Assembly (NCBI GenBank): GCA_016719815.1
Contig: JADJYK010000001.1
Location: forward strand, 310,001-374,000
DNA length: 64,000 nt
DNA from: Chitinophagaceae bacterium
GTDB lineage: Bacteria > Bacteroidota > Bacteroidia > Chitinophagales > Chitinophagaceae
Reading direction: 5' to 3'
The translations under genes were made by a program, and so were the position numbers. The notes beneath the pieces were generated by a model, which worked only from the letters and a program-made list of their open reading frames with translations, had not been told where the DNA came from and did not search any database. Every line of letters begins with the position of its first letter. Position 1 is the first letter of the stretch. Positions 48,030 through 57,338 of the stretch are shown here, one piece after another.

Positions 48030-49184
48030 ATGTATAAAGAACCTGAAATATTAAGCAATTACGCATTAGGCTCCAATTCCGGAGTCTCATTGGGTGAAGG
48101 TGATTTTCAAATAAATTTCGGGCCACAACATCCGGCCACTCACGGGGTACTTCACCTTGTAATCACCTTAAATGGAGAAACCATTAAAAAGGTTGAGCCT
48201 CACCTTGGCTATATACACCGGTCCATCGAAAAAATGTGCGAAAGCCTTACGTACAGGCAATTTATATATGTAACCAGCCGGATGGATTACCTGTCTGCAC
48301 ACATTAATAACCATGCCTGTGCCCTGGCAGTAGAAAAGGGCCTGCAGGTGGAAGTTCCCGCAAGGGCACAGGTTATCCGTGTACTAATGGATGAGCTGAC
48401 CCGCATCGCATCACATGAATTGTGGTGGGGTGCCATGGCGATGGATTTGGGAGCCTTTACCCCATTTTTTCATGCATTCAGGGAAAGAGAAAGCATTAAT
48501 GACATTATGGAAGAAACCTGTGGCGCCAGACTTACTATGAACTATATGGTGCCCGGTGGTGTAATGCATGATATTCATCCTAACTTTCAGAAAAGGGTAA
48601 AGGATTTTCTGCAACTGTACAAGAGGAAGATTCATGAATATGATGAGTTGGTAACCGGCAATATCATTTTCCAGAACCGGATGAAGGGGATAGGTTACCT
48701 GAGTGCAGAAGATGCCGTTTCGTATGGATGCAGCGGCCCTGCGGCAAGAGGGAGCGGTGTAAGCAGCGATATTCGTAAAATATATCCTTACGAAATATAC
48801 GATAAACTGGAGTTTGACGAGGTGCTGGAGACTGCAGGCGATTCTTTTGCCCGTTATATGGTTCGCATCAAAGAAATGCACCAGTCTATCCGCATTATCG
48901 AACAACTGATTGATAATATTCCTGAAGGCGATTTTCAGGCTAAGACAAAGAATGTACTGAAGCTGCCTAAAGGCGATTTTTATACAAGGGTTGAAACCGC
49001 AAGGGGAGAACTGGGTGTGTATATAGTAAGTGAAGGTGGTACCACTCCGTACAGAATTAAATTCCGCTCACCCGGATTCTCTAATCTTTCTGTACTTGAC
49101 CATATGGCAAGGGGCTCAAAGATTGGCGACCTGGTAGCCATGATGGGAACATTGGATTTGGTGATACCGGATATTGACAGGTAA
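48030..49184 (+). CDS. nuoD: NADH-quinone oxidoreductase subunit D
   Basis: A 384-residue protein with the 49-kDa-subunit motifs FGPQHPATHGVLH, VEPHLGYIHRSIEKM and GDLVAMMGTLDLVIPDIDR. It forms the quinone site with NuoB and is related to the hydrogenase large subunit, but lacks its nickel cysteines. Its stop is only 72 bases before nuoH, so nuoE, nuoF and nuoG are not between them. Confidence 0.94.
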   Translation: MYKEPEILSNYALGSNSGVSLGEGDFQINFGPQHPATHGVLHLVITLNGETIKKVEPHLGYIHRSIEKMCESLTYRQFIYVTSRMDYLSAHINNHACALAVEKGLQVEVPARAQVIRVLMDELTRIASHELWWGAMAMDLGAFTPFFHAFRERESINDIMEETCGARLTMNYMVPGGVMHDIHPNFQKRVKDFLQLYKRKIHEYDELVTGNIIFQNRMKGIGYLSAEDAVSYGCSGPAARGSGVSSDIRKIYPYEIYDKLEFDEVLETAGDSFARYMVRIKEMHQSIRIIEQLIDNIPEGDFQAKTKNVLKLPKGDFYTRVETARGELGVYIVSEGGTTPYRIKFRSPGFSNLSVLDHMARGSKIGDLVAMMGTLDLVIPDIDR

Positions 49185-49256
49185 ACAAATTGCAGATTGG
49201 CGATTGCAGGCTTCTGTTATAAATCTGCAATCCAAAATCTAAAATCTGAAATAGTA

Positions 49257-50333
49257 ATGTGGAGTTTTTCATACATAGCAAACGAGATACATGAATGGTT
49301 GAGCAAGACCTTCAACCCGACATGGACATTAATCATTGAAATGGTACTTGCGGGGGTGGCTGTTATTGGCCTGTTTGCCGTTTTGGGACTGATACTGGTT
49401 ATTATGGAAAGGAAAGTTTCTGCCTGGATACAAATTCGCCTGGGCCCCAATCGTGTCGGTCCAAAAGGTATGATGCAGTCGATGGCAGATACAGTGAAAC
49501 TGATGGTAAAAGAAGGATTGACACCAACCGGGGCCGATAAGATAATGTTTAATGTGGCTCCGGTTATTGCTATGATTGTGGCTATGTTGCTGCTTGCCCC
49601 CATTGCTTTTGCCAAAAACTTCCAGTTATGGGATTTAAACATAGGGGTACTATATGTTTCCTGCGTATCGTCGCTTATGGTAATCAGCATATTGATGGCG
49701 GGATGGAGCAGTAATAATAAATATTCATTGCTGGGTGCCATGCGCAGTGGCGCACAGATTGTCAGTTATGAACTATCGGCTGGGTTGTCCATTCTTACCA
49801 TTATAGTTTTTACCGGCGATTTACAGATGTCAAAAATTATTGCTTCGCAGAAAACAGGCTGGTGGATTTTTAAAGGACATATCCCCGCCCTCATCGCTTT
49901 TATTACTTTTTTAATAGCTGTAACTGCAGAAACCAACAGGGCACCTTTTGATTTGGCCGAAGCAGAATCAGAACTGACCGCTGGTTTCCACACAGAATAT
50001 TCAGGAATGAAATTCGCACTCTTTTTCCTGGCAGAATATGTGAATGTGTTTATTGTATGTGCCATTGGCGCTACATTATTCCTTGGCGGTTGGATGCCAT
50101 TCCATATTAGCACCTGGACAGGTTTTAATCATGTGATGGATTATATACCATCCAGTATTTGGTTTTTTGGAAAAACGTTCTTCCTCATATTTGTTATTAT
50201 GTGGTTCAGGTGGACATTCCCCCGTTTGCGGATTGACCAATTATTGAACCTGGAATGGAAATACCTGTTGCCCATCAGCATGATAAACCTGCTGGTAGCA
50301 ACTTTGATGGCAATGATGGGGTGGCACTTTTAG
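49257..50333 (+). CDS. nuoH: NADH-quinone oxidoreductase subunit H
   Basis: A 358-residue membrane protein with about eight helices and the motifs MERKVSAWIQIRLGPNRVG, AETNRAPFDLAEAESELTAG and MWFRWTFPRLRIDQL. It links the quinone site to the proton-pumping arm. ATG 49257 is preferred to an in-frame upstream start (49197) that falls in a repeat-like spacer. Confidence 0.94.
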   Translation: MWSFSYIANEIHEWLSKTFNPTWTLIIEMVLAGVAVIGLFAVLGLILVIMERKVSAWIQIRLGPNRVGPKGMMQSMADTVKLMVKEGLTPTGADKIMFNVAPVIAMIVAMLLLAPIAFAKNFQLWDLNIGVLYVSCVSSLMVISILMAGWSSNNKYSLLGAMRSGAQIVSYELSAGLSILTIIVFTGDLQMSKIIASQKTGWWIFKGHIPALIAFITFLIAVTAETNRAPFDLAEAESELTAGFHTEYSGMKFALFFLAEYVNVFIVCAIGATLFLGGWMPFHISTWTGFNHVMDYIPSSIWFFGKTFFLIFVIMWFRWTFPRLRIDQLLNLEWKYLLPISMINLLVATLMAMMGWHF

Positions 50334-50400
50334 TGAATGATGAATAGTGAGTAGTGAATGGTTAGCTGCTTTGTAGCTGACCGCAATTAGTAAGAAGCTT

Positions 50401-50877
50401 ATGTTTATTACACGTTATATTAAAGAAGTGTGGGGTGCGGTAAAGTCGCTTACAACAGGTATGAAGCGTACCCTGTATTATTTCACTCACCATAAAGAAA
50501 TAATCACGGAGCAATATCCTGATAACCGGGATACGCTGGTGCTGCCGGATCGTTTTAAAGGTGAAGTGGTTATGCCGCATAACGAAAGCAATGAGCATCG
50601 CTGTACCGGCTGCACAGCCTGTGAACTGGCCTGCCCTAACGGAACTATAAAGGTGATAACCCGGTTTGACATTACACCTGAAGGAAAAAAGAAGAAAGCA
50701 ATTGATAAGCTTGTTTATCACCTTGAGTTGTGTACCATGTGCGGATTGTGTATTGAAGCATGCCCGTCTGATGCCATCAAAATGGCGCAAACATTTGAAC
50801 ACAGTGTTTTTGACAGAAATAAACTGACAAAAGTTTTAAATAACCCTGATTCAAAAATAATGGAAGGGGTAGAATAA
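50401..50877 (+). CDS. nuoI: NADH-quinone oxidoreductase subunit I
   Basis: A 158-residue protein with two [4Fe-4S] motifs: CTGCTACELACP and CTMCGLCIEACP. It carries electrons towards NuoB. In complex I without NuoEFG, this subunit is the most likely docking place for an external electron donor such as ferredoxin. Confidence 0.94.
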   Translation: MFITRYIKEVWGAVKSLTTGMKRTLYYFTHHKEIITEQYPDNRDTLVLPDRFKGEVVMPHNESNEHRCTGCTACELACPNGTIKVITRFDITPEGKKKKAIDKLVYHLELCTMCGLCIEACPSDAIKMAQTFEHSVFDRNKLTKVLNNPDSKIMEGVE

Positions 50878-50957
50878 GAAATAACGAATGATGAACAAGG
50901 AAAAATGAATATTGAACTGGTTTCAGCAATCTTTATTTCGTAGTTAATATTAACAGA

Positions 50958-51476
50958 ATGAACGGCTCAATAATTATATTTTATCTGCTGGCAGCGTTTA
51001 CGCTGGCGTTTGGTATCTATTCGGTCTTATGCCGCCAGATATTCAGATCTGCTATTTACCTGTTATTTACGCTGGTGGGTATTGCCGGTATTTATTTCTG
51101 GCTCGACTACGAGTTTATTGCTGCCGTGCAGATTGTGGTTTATGTTGGCGGCATTGTGGTATTGATAATTTTTTCAGTATTCCTCACTCACCAGGCCGGC
51201 GAAAAACTACCAAAGCAACTGCTGAGCAGAAAACTTTTTGGAGCACTGGCGGCATTTTGTGGCTTTGCCCTGGTACTGCTGCAGGTATTTCAACATGAGT
51301 TTGCAGTAGTTAACAAAGACGTTCCTTCTCCCACTGTAAGAGATATTGGCAGTAAAATGCTCGGTACTGATCACGGAGGCTATGCACTTCCTTTTGAAGT
51401 GATTTCTATCCTGTTGCTGGCAGCCATGGTGGGATGTATTGTGATTGCAATGAGGAGCAGAAAGGAAGTAAACTGA
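50958..51476 (+). CDS. nuoJ: NADH-quinone oxidoreductase subunit J
   Basis: A 172-residue membrane protein with five helices and the segment SAIYLLFTLVGIAGIYFWLD typical of the family. It ends with a charged MRSRKEVN tail. The 80-base spacer before it contains TGAATATTGAA-type low-complexity sequence. Confidence 0.92.
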   Translation: MNGSIIIFYLLAAFTLAFGIYSVLCRQIFRSAIYLLFTLVGIAGIYFWLDYEFIAAVQIVVYVGGIVVLIIFSVFLTHQAGEKLPKQLLSRKLFGALAAFCGFALVLLQVFQHEFAVVNKDVPSPTVRDIGSKMLGTDHGGYALPFEVISILLLAAMVGCIVIAMRSRKEVN

Positions 51477-51558
51477 GAAAAATGAAAACAAATAAACTTA
51501 AAAAGAATGATGAATAAGTTGTATTTCAACATTTAATGTTCATTATTCATTATTTATT

Positions 51559-51873
51559 ATGATGCAACCCGGACTATATCACATATTATTCATCAGTACC
51601 TTATTATTTTTTATTGGTGTGTTTGGTTTTTTCACCAGGAAGAACTTAATCAATATGCTGATGAGCATTGAACTGATTCTGAACAGTGTGAACCTGAATT
51701 TTATTGCCTTCAACAAATATGTTTGGCCTGGCAAATTAGACGGGTTGTTTTTTACTGTTTTTATTATTGCCATTGCTGCTGCCGAAACTGCTGTAGCTAT
51801 TGCAATCATTATAAACCTGTACCGCAACACCCAATCGATTGATGTGGAAAGTGCAGAAGATTTAAAGTACTGA
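51559..51873 (+). CDS. nuoK: NADH-quinone oxidoreductase subunit K
   Basis: A 104-residue, three-helix membrane protein with the conserved glutamates in MLMSIELILNSVNLNF and AAETAVAIAIII. It stops 6 bases before nuoL. Confidence 0.93.
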   Translation: MMQPGLYHILFISTLLFFIGVFGFFTRKNLINMLMSIELILNSVNLNFIAFNKYVWPGKLDGLFFTVFIIAIAAAETAVAIAIIINLYRNTQSIDVESAEDLKY

Positions 51874-51879
51874 TAACAT

Positions 51880-53832
51880 ATGCCGAACGCAACTACTATA
51901 GCTCTTATTCCTTTACTGCCATTCGCAGGTTTTGTTTTACTGGGCCTGTTTGGCAGAAAGTATGTTAAAAATTATGCAGGCCTGATTGGTACTGCCTTAT
52001 TGCTGGTATCCGCAGCACTGGCCTTTTACACAGCGTATGATTATTTCTTTGTTGCAGGAAAAGTGAATGGTGTGTACCAGCAACTGAACCCCATGAAAAT
52101 AACATGGCTGGCCTTCTCTCAAAATCTTTCTATTGACCTTGGTCTTACTGTTGACCCCATCTCCGTAATGATGTTGGTGGTGGTAACGCTGGTCTCGCTG
52201 ATGGTGCATATTTACAGCCTGGGGTATATGAAAGGAGAAAAACGTTTCTCCACTTATTATGCATTTCTTGGTTTGTTTACTTTCTCCATGCTTGGGCTGG
52301 TTTTATCAAGCAACATTTTCCAGATTTATATTTTCTGGGAACTGGTGGGTGTTTCTTCCTTCCTGCTTATTGGCTTTTATTACAATAAGCCCAGTGCAGT
52401 GGCGGCGAGTAAAAAAGCATTTATCGTTACCCGTTTTGCAGACCTAGGTTTCCTGATTGGCATATTGATACTTTCCAACCAGGCAGGCACATTAGATTTT
52501 CACCAGATGATTGCCACGTTAACATCGCCTGAATCAAATGCGGTGAAGAATGCGGCAGCATCTTCATTTCTTGGCCTCTCTGCCATTACCTGGGGTGCTG
52601 CACTGGTGTTTATCGGCGGTGCAGGAAAAAGTGCCATGTTCCCGCTGCACATCTGGCTGCCCGATGCCATGGAAGGCCCCACACCTGTTTCGGCATTAAT
52701 ACATGCCGCCACGATGGTGGTAGCAGGTGTTTATTTAGTAGCCAGAATGTTTCCTGTCTTTTCTATCACTGTTCCGGCAGTGCTGGAAATTATTGCATGG
52801 GTGGGTGCCATCTCAGCCATTTTTGCAGCCATCATCGCCTGCACACAAACTGATATTAAACGGGTGCTGGCTTATTCCACCATGTCACAGATTGGTTTTA
52901 TGATGTTTGCCCTTGGCGTTTCAAAATATGGTGGCGAAGCTGGTTTGGGTTACACGGCCTCCATGTTCCATTTGTTTACACATGCCATGTTTAAGGCATT
53001 ACTGTTCCTGGGTGCCGGTGCTGTAATACACTATGTACACAGCAATGACATGCAGGATATGGGCGGCTTGCGCAAAAAAATGCCCATTACGCATATCACT
53101 TTTCTTTTAGCCTGCCTTGCTATTGCGGGTGTTCCTCCATTTGCAGGATTCTTTAGCAAAGAAGAAATATTACTTGCGGCTTATCATGGCAATACTGCCA
53201 TTTACTGGATAGCATTAATCACATCAGGCCTTACAGCTTTTTATATGTTCCGTTTGTACTTCAGTATTTTCTGGAGCAAGCCTTCTGGCGCAAACAGTCA
53301 TAGACATTCTGCCGATGACCATCATCACGGTGAAGGCGGTTTTGCTATGATGCTGCCCTTAGTGATTTTGGGAGCAGGTGCTGTTTTTGCCGGCTTTATT
53401 CCTTTTGGTGAATTTGTAAGCACTGACGGAAAGCCATTAGCATCACATTTTCATTTGATGTTCTCCATTGCACCGGTTGCTTTGGGACTAACAGGCATTG
53501 CCATTGCATGGGTGCTGTACAAAAAACAAAACAGCAAGCCAGACAAACTGGCGGCATCACTAAGTGGATTGTATAAATCATCATACAACAAATTCTATAT
53601 TGACGAGATATACCTGTTTGTAACAAAGAAAGTGCTGTTTAATCTTATCGGAAGACCTGCAGCATGGTTTGACAGGAATATTGTTGATGGCTTTGTCAAT
53701 TTGACTGGTAATACGACTGTGTTGATTTCGGAAAAGATAAAGAAGTTTCAATCCGGCAAAGTACAGCTCTACGCTATTGCATTCCTGGCGGGAGTAATTG
53801 TGCTGACTGTATTGTTTATATATGTTTTGTAA
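51880..53832 (+). CDS. nuoL: NADH-quinone oxidoreductase subunit L
   Basis: A 650-residue antiporter-like subunit. Key proton-path residues lie in FWELVGVSSFLLIG, GAGKSAMFPLHIWLPDAMEGP, HAATMVVAGVYL and HLFTHAMFKALLFLGAG. The C-terminus includes the long lateral helix region. A His/Asp-rich loop (HRHSADDHHHGEGG) at about residue 475 is an unusual addition. Confidence 0.94.
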   Translation: MPNATTIALIPLLPFAGFVLLGLFGRKYVKNYAGLIGTALLLVSAALAFYTAYDYFFVAGKVNGVYQQLNPMKITWLAFSQNLSIDLGLTVDPISVMMLVVVTLVSLMVHIYSLGYMKGEKRFSTYYAFLGLFTFSMLGLVLSSNIFQIYIFWELVGVSSFLLIGFYYNKPSAVAASKKAFIVTRFADLGFLIGILILSNQAGTLDFHQMIATLTSPESNAVKNAAASSFLGLSAITWGAALVFIGGAGKSAMFPLHIWLPDAMEGPTPVSALIHAATMVVAGVYLVARMFPVFSITVPAVLEIIAWVGAISAIFAAIIACTQTDIKRVLAYSTMSQIGFMMFALGVSKYGGEAGLGYTASMFHLFTHAMFKALLFLGAGAVIHYVHSNDMQDMGGLRKKMPITHITFLLACLAIAGVPPFAGFFSKEEILLAAYHGNTAIYWIALITSGLTAFYMFRLYFSIFWSKPSGANSHRHSADDHHHGEGGFAMMLPLVILGAGAVFAGFIPFGEFVSTDGKPLASHFHLMFSIAPVALGLTGIAIAWVLYKKQNSKPDKLAASLSGLYKSSYNKFYIDEIYLFVTKKVLFNLIGRPAAWFDRNIVDGFVNLTGNTTVLISEKIKKFQSGKVQLYAIAFLAGVIVLTVLFIYVL

Positions 53833-53853
53833 AAGGCTTTTTGAAAAAATAAT

Positions 53854-55335
53854 TTGATGAATCTTTTATTCCTCATAGGAGCACCATTATTAACTGCACT
53901 GGCCGTACTGCTTGCCCGCAGTAAACAGCAGGTACGGTGGATTTCCCTGGCCGGCCCAACCGTTCAGCTTGCCATGGCCTTTGCTTTGTTTTACTTTTTC
54001 CGCCGGGAGAAGGCCGCAGGTAATACCAGCCAGGTTTTGTTTGAGCAAAATCACAAACTGTTTGAAGCCCTGAATATCAATTTTCATTTTGGAGTGGATG
54101 GCATTGCTGTTGCCATGATCCTCCTTACATCTTTTGTTCTGATTGCCGGGGTACTTGTTTCCTGGAATGTAGAGAAAATGACTAAAGAGTTTTATTTTCT
54201 GCTCATCCTCCTGGCATTAGGCGCTTATGGTTTCTTTATTTCGCTTGATTTATTCATAATGTTCTTCTTCCTTGAAATTTCTGTAATACCAAAGTATTTA
54301 CTCATCGGAATTTGGGGAAGCGGCAAAAAAGAATATGCCGCCAATAAGCTTGCCCTGATGCTGATGGGGGGCTCTGCATTAATACTGGTGGGTATTCTTG
54401 GATTATACTTCCTGGGAGGAAACAGTTTCGATATGCTGAAGCTGGCAAAGACGAATATTCCTGAGAATTTGCAACAAATTCTTTTTCCGTTGCTGTTTGT
54501 TGGTTTTGGTGTATTCACTGCATTATTCCCTTTACATACTTGGGTGCCCGATGGTCACTCTTCGGCACCAACAGCCGGTTCTATGTTCCTCGCTGGTATT
54601 TCTATGAAACTCGGTGGTTATGGTGCTTTGCGGGTTGCCACTTACTTGCTGCCTGAAGGAGCAAAGCAATACGCCGACATCATTATCATTCTTTCCGCCA
54701 TTGCTATTTTATACGGCGCCTTCGCCACAATGATGCAGAAGGATTTGAAATACATCAACGCTTACTCATCAGTGAGCCATGTGGGTTTCAGTTTGCTGGG
54801 TATTGGTATGCTTACGCAAACAGCCTTCACCGGTGCATTGATGCAGATGGTATCGCATGGTGTGATGACAGCCCTTTTCTTCGCAGTTATCGGCATGATA
54901 TACGACAGAACCCATACCCGCATGGTAGCAGAGATGGGAGGGCTGATGAAAGTGATGCCATTTATCACCACCGTATTCTTTATTGTGGGCCTTTGTTCGC
55001 TTGGGTTACCAGGACTAAGCGGCTTTGTGGCAGAGATGACTGTGTTTGTAGGTTCTTGGGAAAACGCTGATGCCTTCCATCGTATTGCCACTATTGCTGC
55101 TGCCATGTCAATTGTAGTGACTGCGGTTTACATACTGCGGGCTATTGGCAGAACGGCTATGGGGCCGATTACTAATGAAAGCCATTTGCAACTGGGCGAT
55201 GCAAGGTGGAATGAAAAATTAGCCGCCATCATTTTGGTTGCTGGTATTCTTGCTATAGGTATTGCACCGGGATGGCTGAACGATTTGCTACAGCCTGCCG
55301 CTGCTGAAATAATGAACAGAATTGCTGGAAAATAA
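53854..55335 (+). CDS. nuoM: NADH-quinone oxidoreductase subunit M
   Basis: A 493-residue antiporter-like membrane subunit with FFLEISVIPKYLLIGIWG, FPLHTWVPDGHSSAPT and YSSVSHVGFSLLGI. It begins 21 bases after nuoL and is followed closely by nuoN. Confidence 0.94.
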   Translation: MMNLLFLIGAPLLTALAVLLARSKQQVRWISLAGPTVQLAMAFALFYFFRREKAAGNTSQVLFEQNHKLFEALNINFHFGVDGIAVAMILLTSFVLIAGVLVSWNVEKMTKEFYFLLILLALGAYGFFISLDLFIMFFFLEISVIPKYLLIGIWGSGKKEYAANKLALMLMGGSALILVGILGLYFLGGNSFDMLKLAKTNIPENLQQILFPLLFVGFGVFTALFPLHTWVPDGHSSAPTAGSMFLAGISMKLGGYGALRVATYLLPEGAKQYADIIIILSAIAILYGAFATMMQKDLKYINAYSSVSHVGFSLLGIGMLTQTAFTGALMQMVSHGVMTALFFAVIGMIYDRTHTRMVAEMGGLMKVMPFITTVFFIVGLCSLGLPGLSGFVAEMTVFVGSWENADAFHRIATIAAAMSIVVTAVYILRAIGRTAMGPITNESHLQLGDARWNEKLAAIILVAGILAIGIAPGWLNDLLQPAAAEIMNRIAGK

Positions 55336-55347
55336 ATTAACGACCGG

Positions 55348-56743
55348 ATGAACGAAGTTTTAGTTTTAATGAAGAATGAACTGGCTCTGACAGCCATCAT
55401 TTTCTTTTTGCTGATTGTAAAAATCAGCGGAGGAATGGCTAACAGAAAACTGTTGCCGGTTATTCATTTTTTACTGCTGCTGAATTTTGCATTGGGCTTT
55501 TTCTTTAATAAAGAAGGCAATCTTTTCGGAGATATGTTTTATACAACCCCATTGATTGCTTTACAAAAACATTTTAAACCTTGGCGTTTATCTTATTTCA
55601 CTGCTTTTCTGCGACTGGATGAAACGAACCCCGCACCTTCCTGAATTTGTTACACTCATGTTAGCCGCTATGCTGGGAATGGATCTTATGATTTCCAGTG
55701 CAAACATGCTGATATTTTACCTGTCGCTTGAACTGGCTACCATTCCGGTAGCGGCTATGGCAAGTTTTGACCTGGAGAAGAAAACTTCATCCGAAGGTGC
55801 CATGAAGATGATATTGTCTTCAGCTTTTTCCTCTGGTATATTGTTGTTTGGCATTTCTCTGCTGTATGGTACCACCGGAACAGTAAATCTGCCGGAATTA
55901 TCACAATCACTTAATGGGTCTCCGCTGCAGATAATGGCCTTTGTATTTTTCTTCGCTGCCTTTGCCTTCAAGCTCTCAGTTGTACCTTTCCATTTATGGA
56001 CGGCCGATGTATATGAAGGATCTCCTTTTGCTGTTACTGCTTTTCTTTCTGTAATATCAAAAGGTGCCGTTGCCTTTATTTTCATCACCATGCTTTATCA
56101 TGTATTTCAGCCGATGCTGCACATTTGGTACATGATGCTGGTGATACTGGCCGTTTTAACTATGGTTACCGGTAACCTGTTTGCTTTGCGTCAGCAAAAT
56201 ATTAAGCGTTTCCTCGCTTTTTCATCTATAGCACAGGTAGGTTTCATACTGGTGGGTATCAGCAGTTATGGGACTATGGGAGTAGTTTCCGCCACTTATT
56301 TTATACTGGTATATATTTTCTCAAACCTGGCTGCATTTGGCGTAGCTTCAGTAATTGCGGAAAAAACCGGTAAAGAGAAAATTGACGATTATAAAGGACT
56401 TTATCAAACTAATCCGTTCCTTACCTGGATGATGGCCCTGGCTTTGTTCTCTCTCGCCGGCATTCCGCCAACAGCAGGTTTCTTTGGTAAATTGTTCCTG
56501 TTAACGGCCGGTGCATCGCGGGCTGATTACTGGTTCATTCTTATAGCGGCATTAAATATGATTATTTCCCTGTACTACTACCTGAAAGTGGTGCGGGCCA
56601 TGTTTATGGATAAAAATGAAAATCCTGTTGAGAGGCTGCATACCAGCAATTCAGTAAAACTGGGACTTATTATTTGCGGCGCCGGTATTGTGTTTACTGG
56701 TCTTTTCAGCTGGATTTTTGATTACATCAAATCCCTGAGCTAA
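55348..56743 (+). CDS. nuoN: NADH-quinone oxidoreductase subunit N, one frameshift
   Basis: Two frames make one protein of about 465 residues. The first (ATG 55348) gives the N-terminal helices (LTAIIFFLLIVKISGG); it stops at 55644. The second continues with FYLSLELATIPVAAMASF, VPFHLWTADVYEGSP and FSSIAQVGFILVGISSYG. One A missing from the A5 run at 55565-55569 explains the break. It is the third antiporter-like subunit and the last nuo gene. Confidence 0.93.
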
Positions 56744-56745
56744 AG

Positions 56746-56790
56746 AATAATGAAGCAGCGAAACATTTTTTTTTCATTCATTATTCCTTG
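56746..56790. repeat. inverted repeat of the spacer family found in the nuo operon
   Basis: Arms GAATAATGAA (56746-56755) and TTCATTATTC (near 56777-56786) can pair. Similar GAATGATGAATA / TTCATTATTCATT sequences occur at 50333-50361, 50887-50897 and 51505-51558. These low-complexity spacers separate nuo genes. Confidence 0.45.
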
Positions 56791-56810
56791 TTCAATATTC
56801 AATATTTACC

Positions 56811-57191
56811 ATGGCTATCAACAAAAATCATGAATTTGAAGAACTGGATGGTGTGAAATGCGGCATCGTGGAGAAGAATGTTACTCCTGAACGGTTATCT
56901 TTTCTGAAAGAACTGCTGGAGTTTAACGGATACACCGTTGTTGCTGTACCATGCCCGGCACCAAAAGCGGCACCCGCCCCAAAGGTTGCAGAAGGAGAAG
57001 CACCTCCTCCACCACCGCCGCCAGCACCTGAAACATTTACCGTAGGTGTTACCGATTATACTTTCAACACTGTAAATGCCATCTTTGGAAGGATGCTGAA
57101 AACCAAAGACGGTCATATTGTAACACAGGCTTACTGGCAACAGAAAGAAACAGTTAGCCAGGATGAAATTCCCTACTACGAGCATAAATGA
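56811..57191 (+). CDS. uncharacterised protein downstream of complex I with a proline-rich linker
   Basis: A 126-residue soluble protein. Two short domains (EELDGVKCGIVEKNVTPERL to TVVAVP, and FTVGVTDYTFNTVNAIFGR to QAYWQQKE) flank a Pro/Ala-rich linker with seven consecutive prolines at about residues 65-71. I do not recognise the family. It follows nuoN by 67 bases on the same strand, so it may be co-transcribed; a complex I accessory role is possible but unproven. Confidence 0.65.
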   Translation: MAINKNHEFEELDGVKCGIVEKNVTPERLSFLKELLEFNGYTVVAVPCPAPKAAPAPKVAEGEAPPPPPPPAPETFTVGVTDYTFNTVNAIFGRMLKTKDGHIVTQAYWQQKETVSQDEIPYYEHK

Positions 57192-57338
57192 TTTTCTTTC
57201 CGTGAGTTTTGACTATAATCAGTAATCAGAAACATTGTTTCATGACTTTTAATGATATTAATCAAGGTAAATTCTGACCTGTGTTTCCTTATTTGGCTGA
57301 ATTAAGGCATAATTATGCAGCGCAAAAAAGTAATAATT

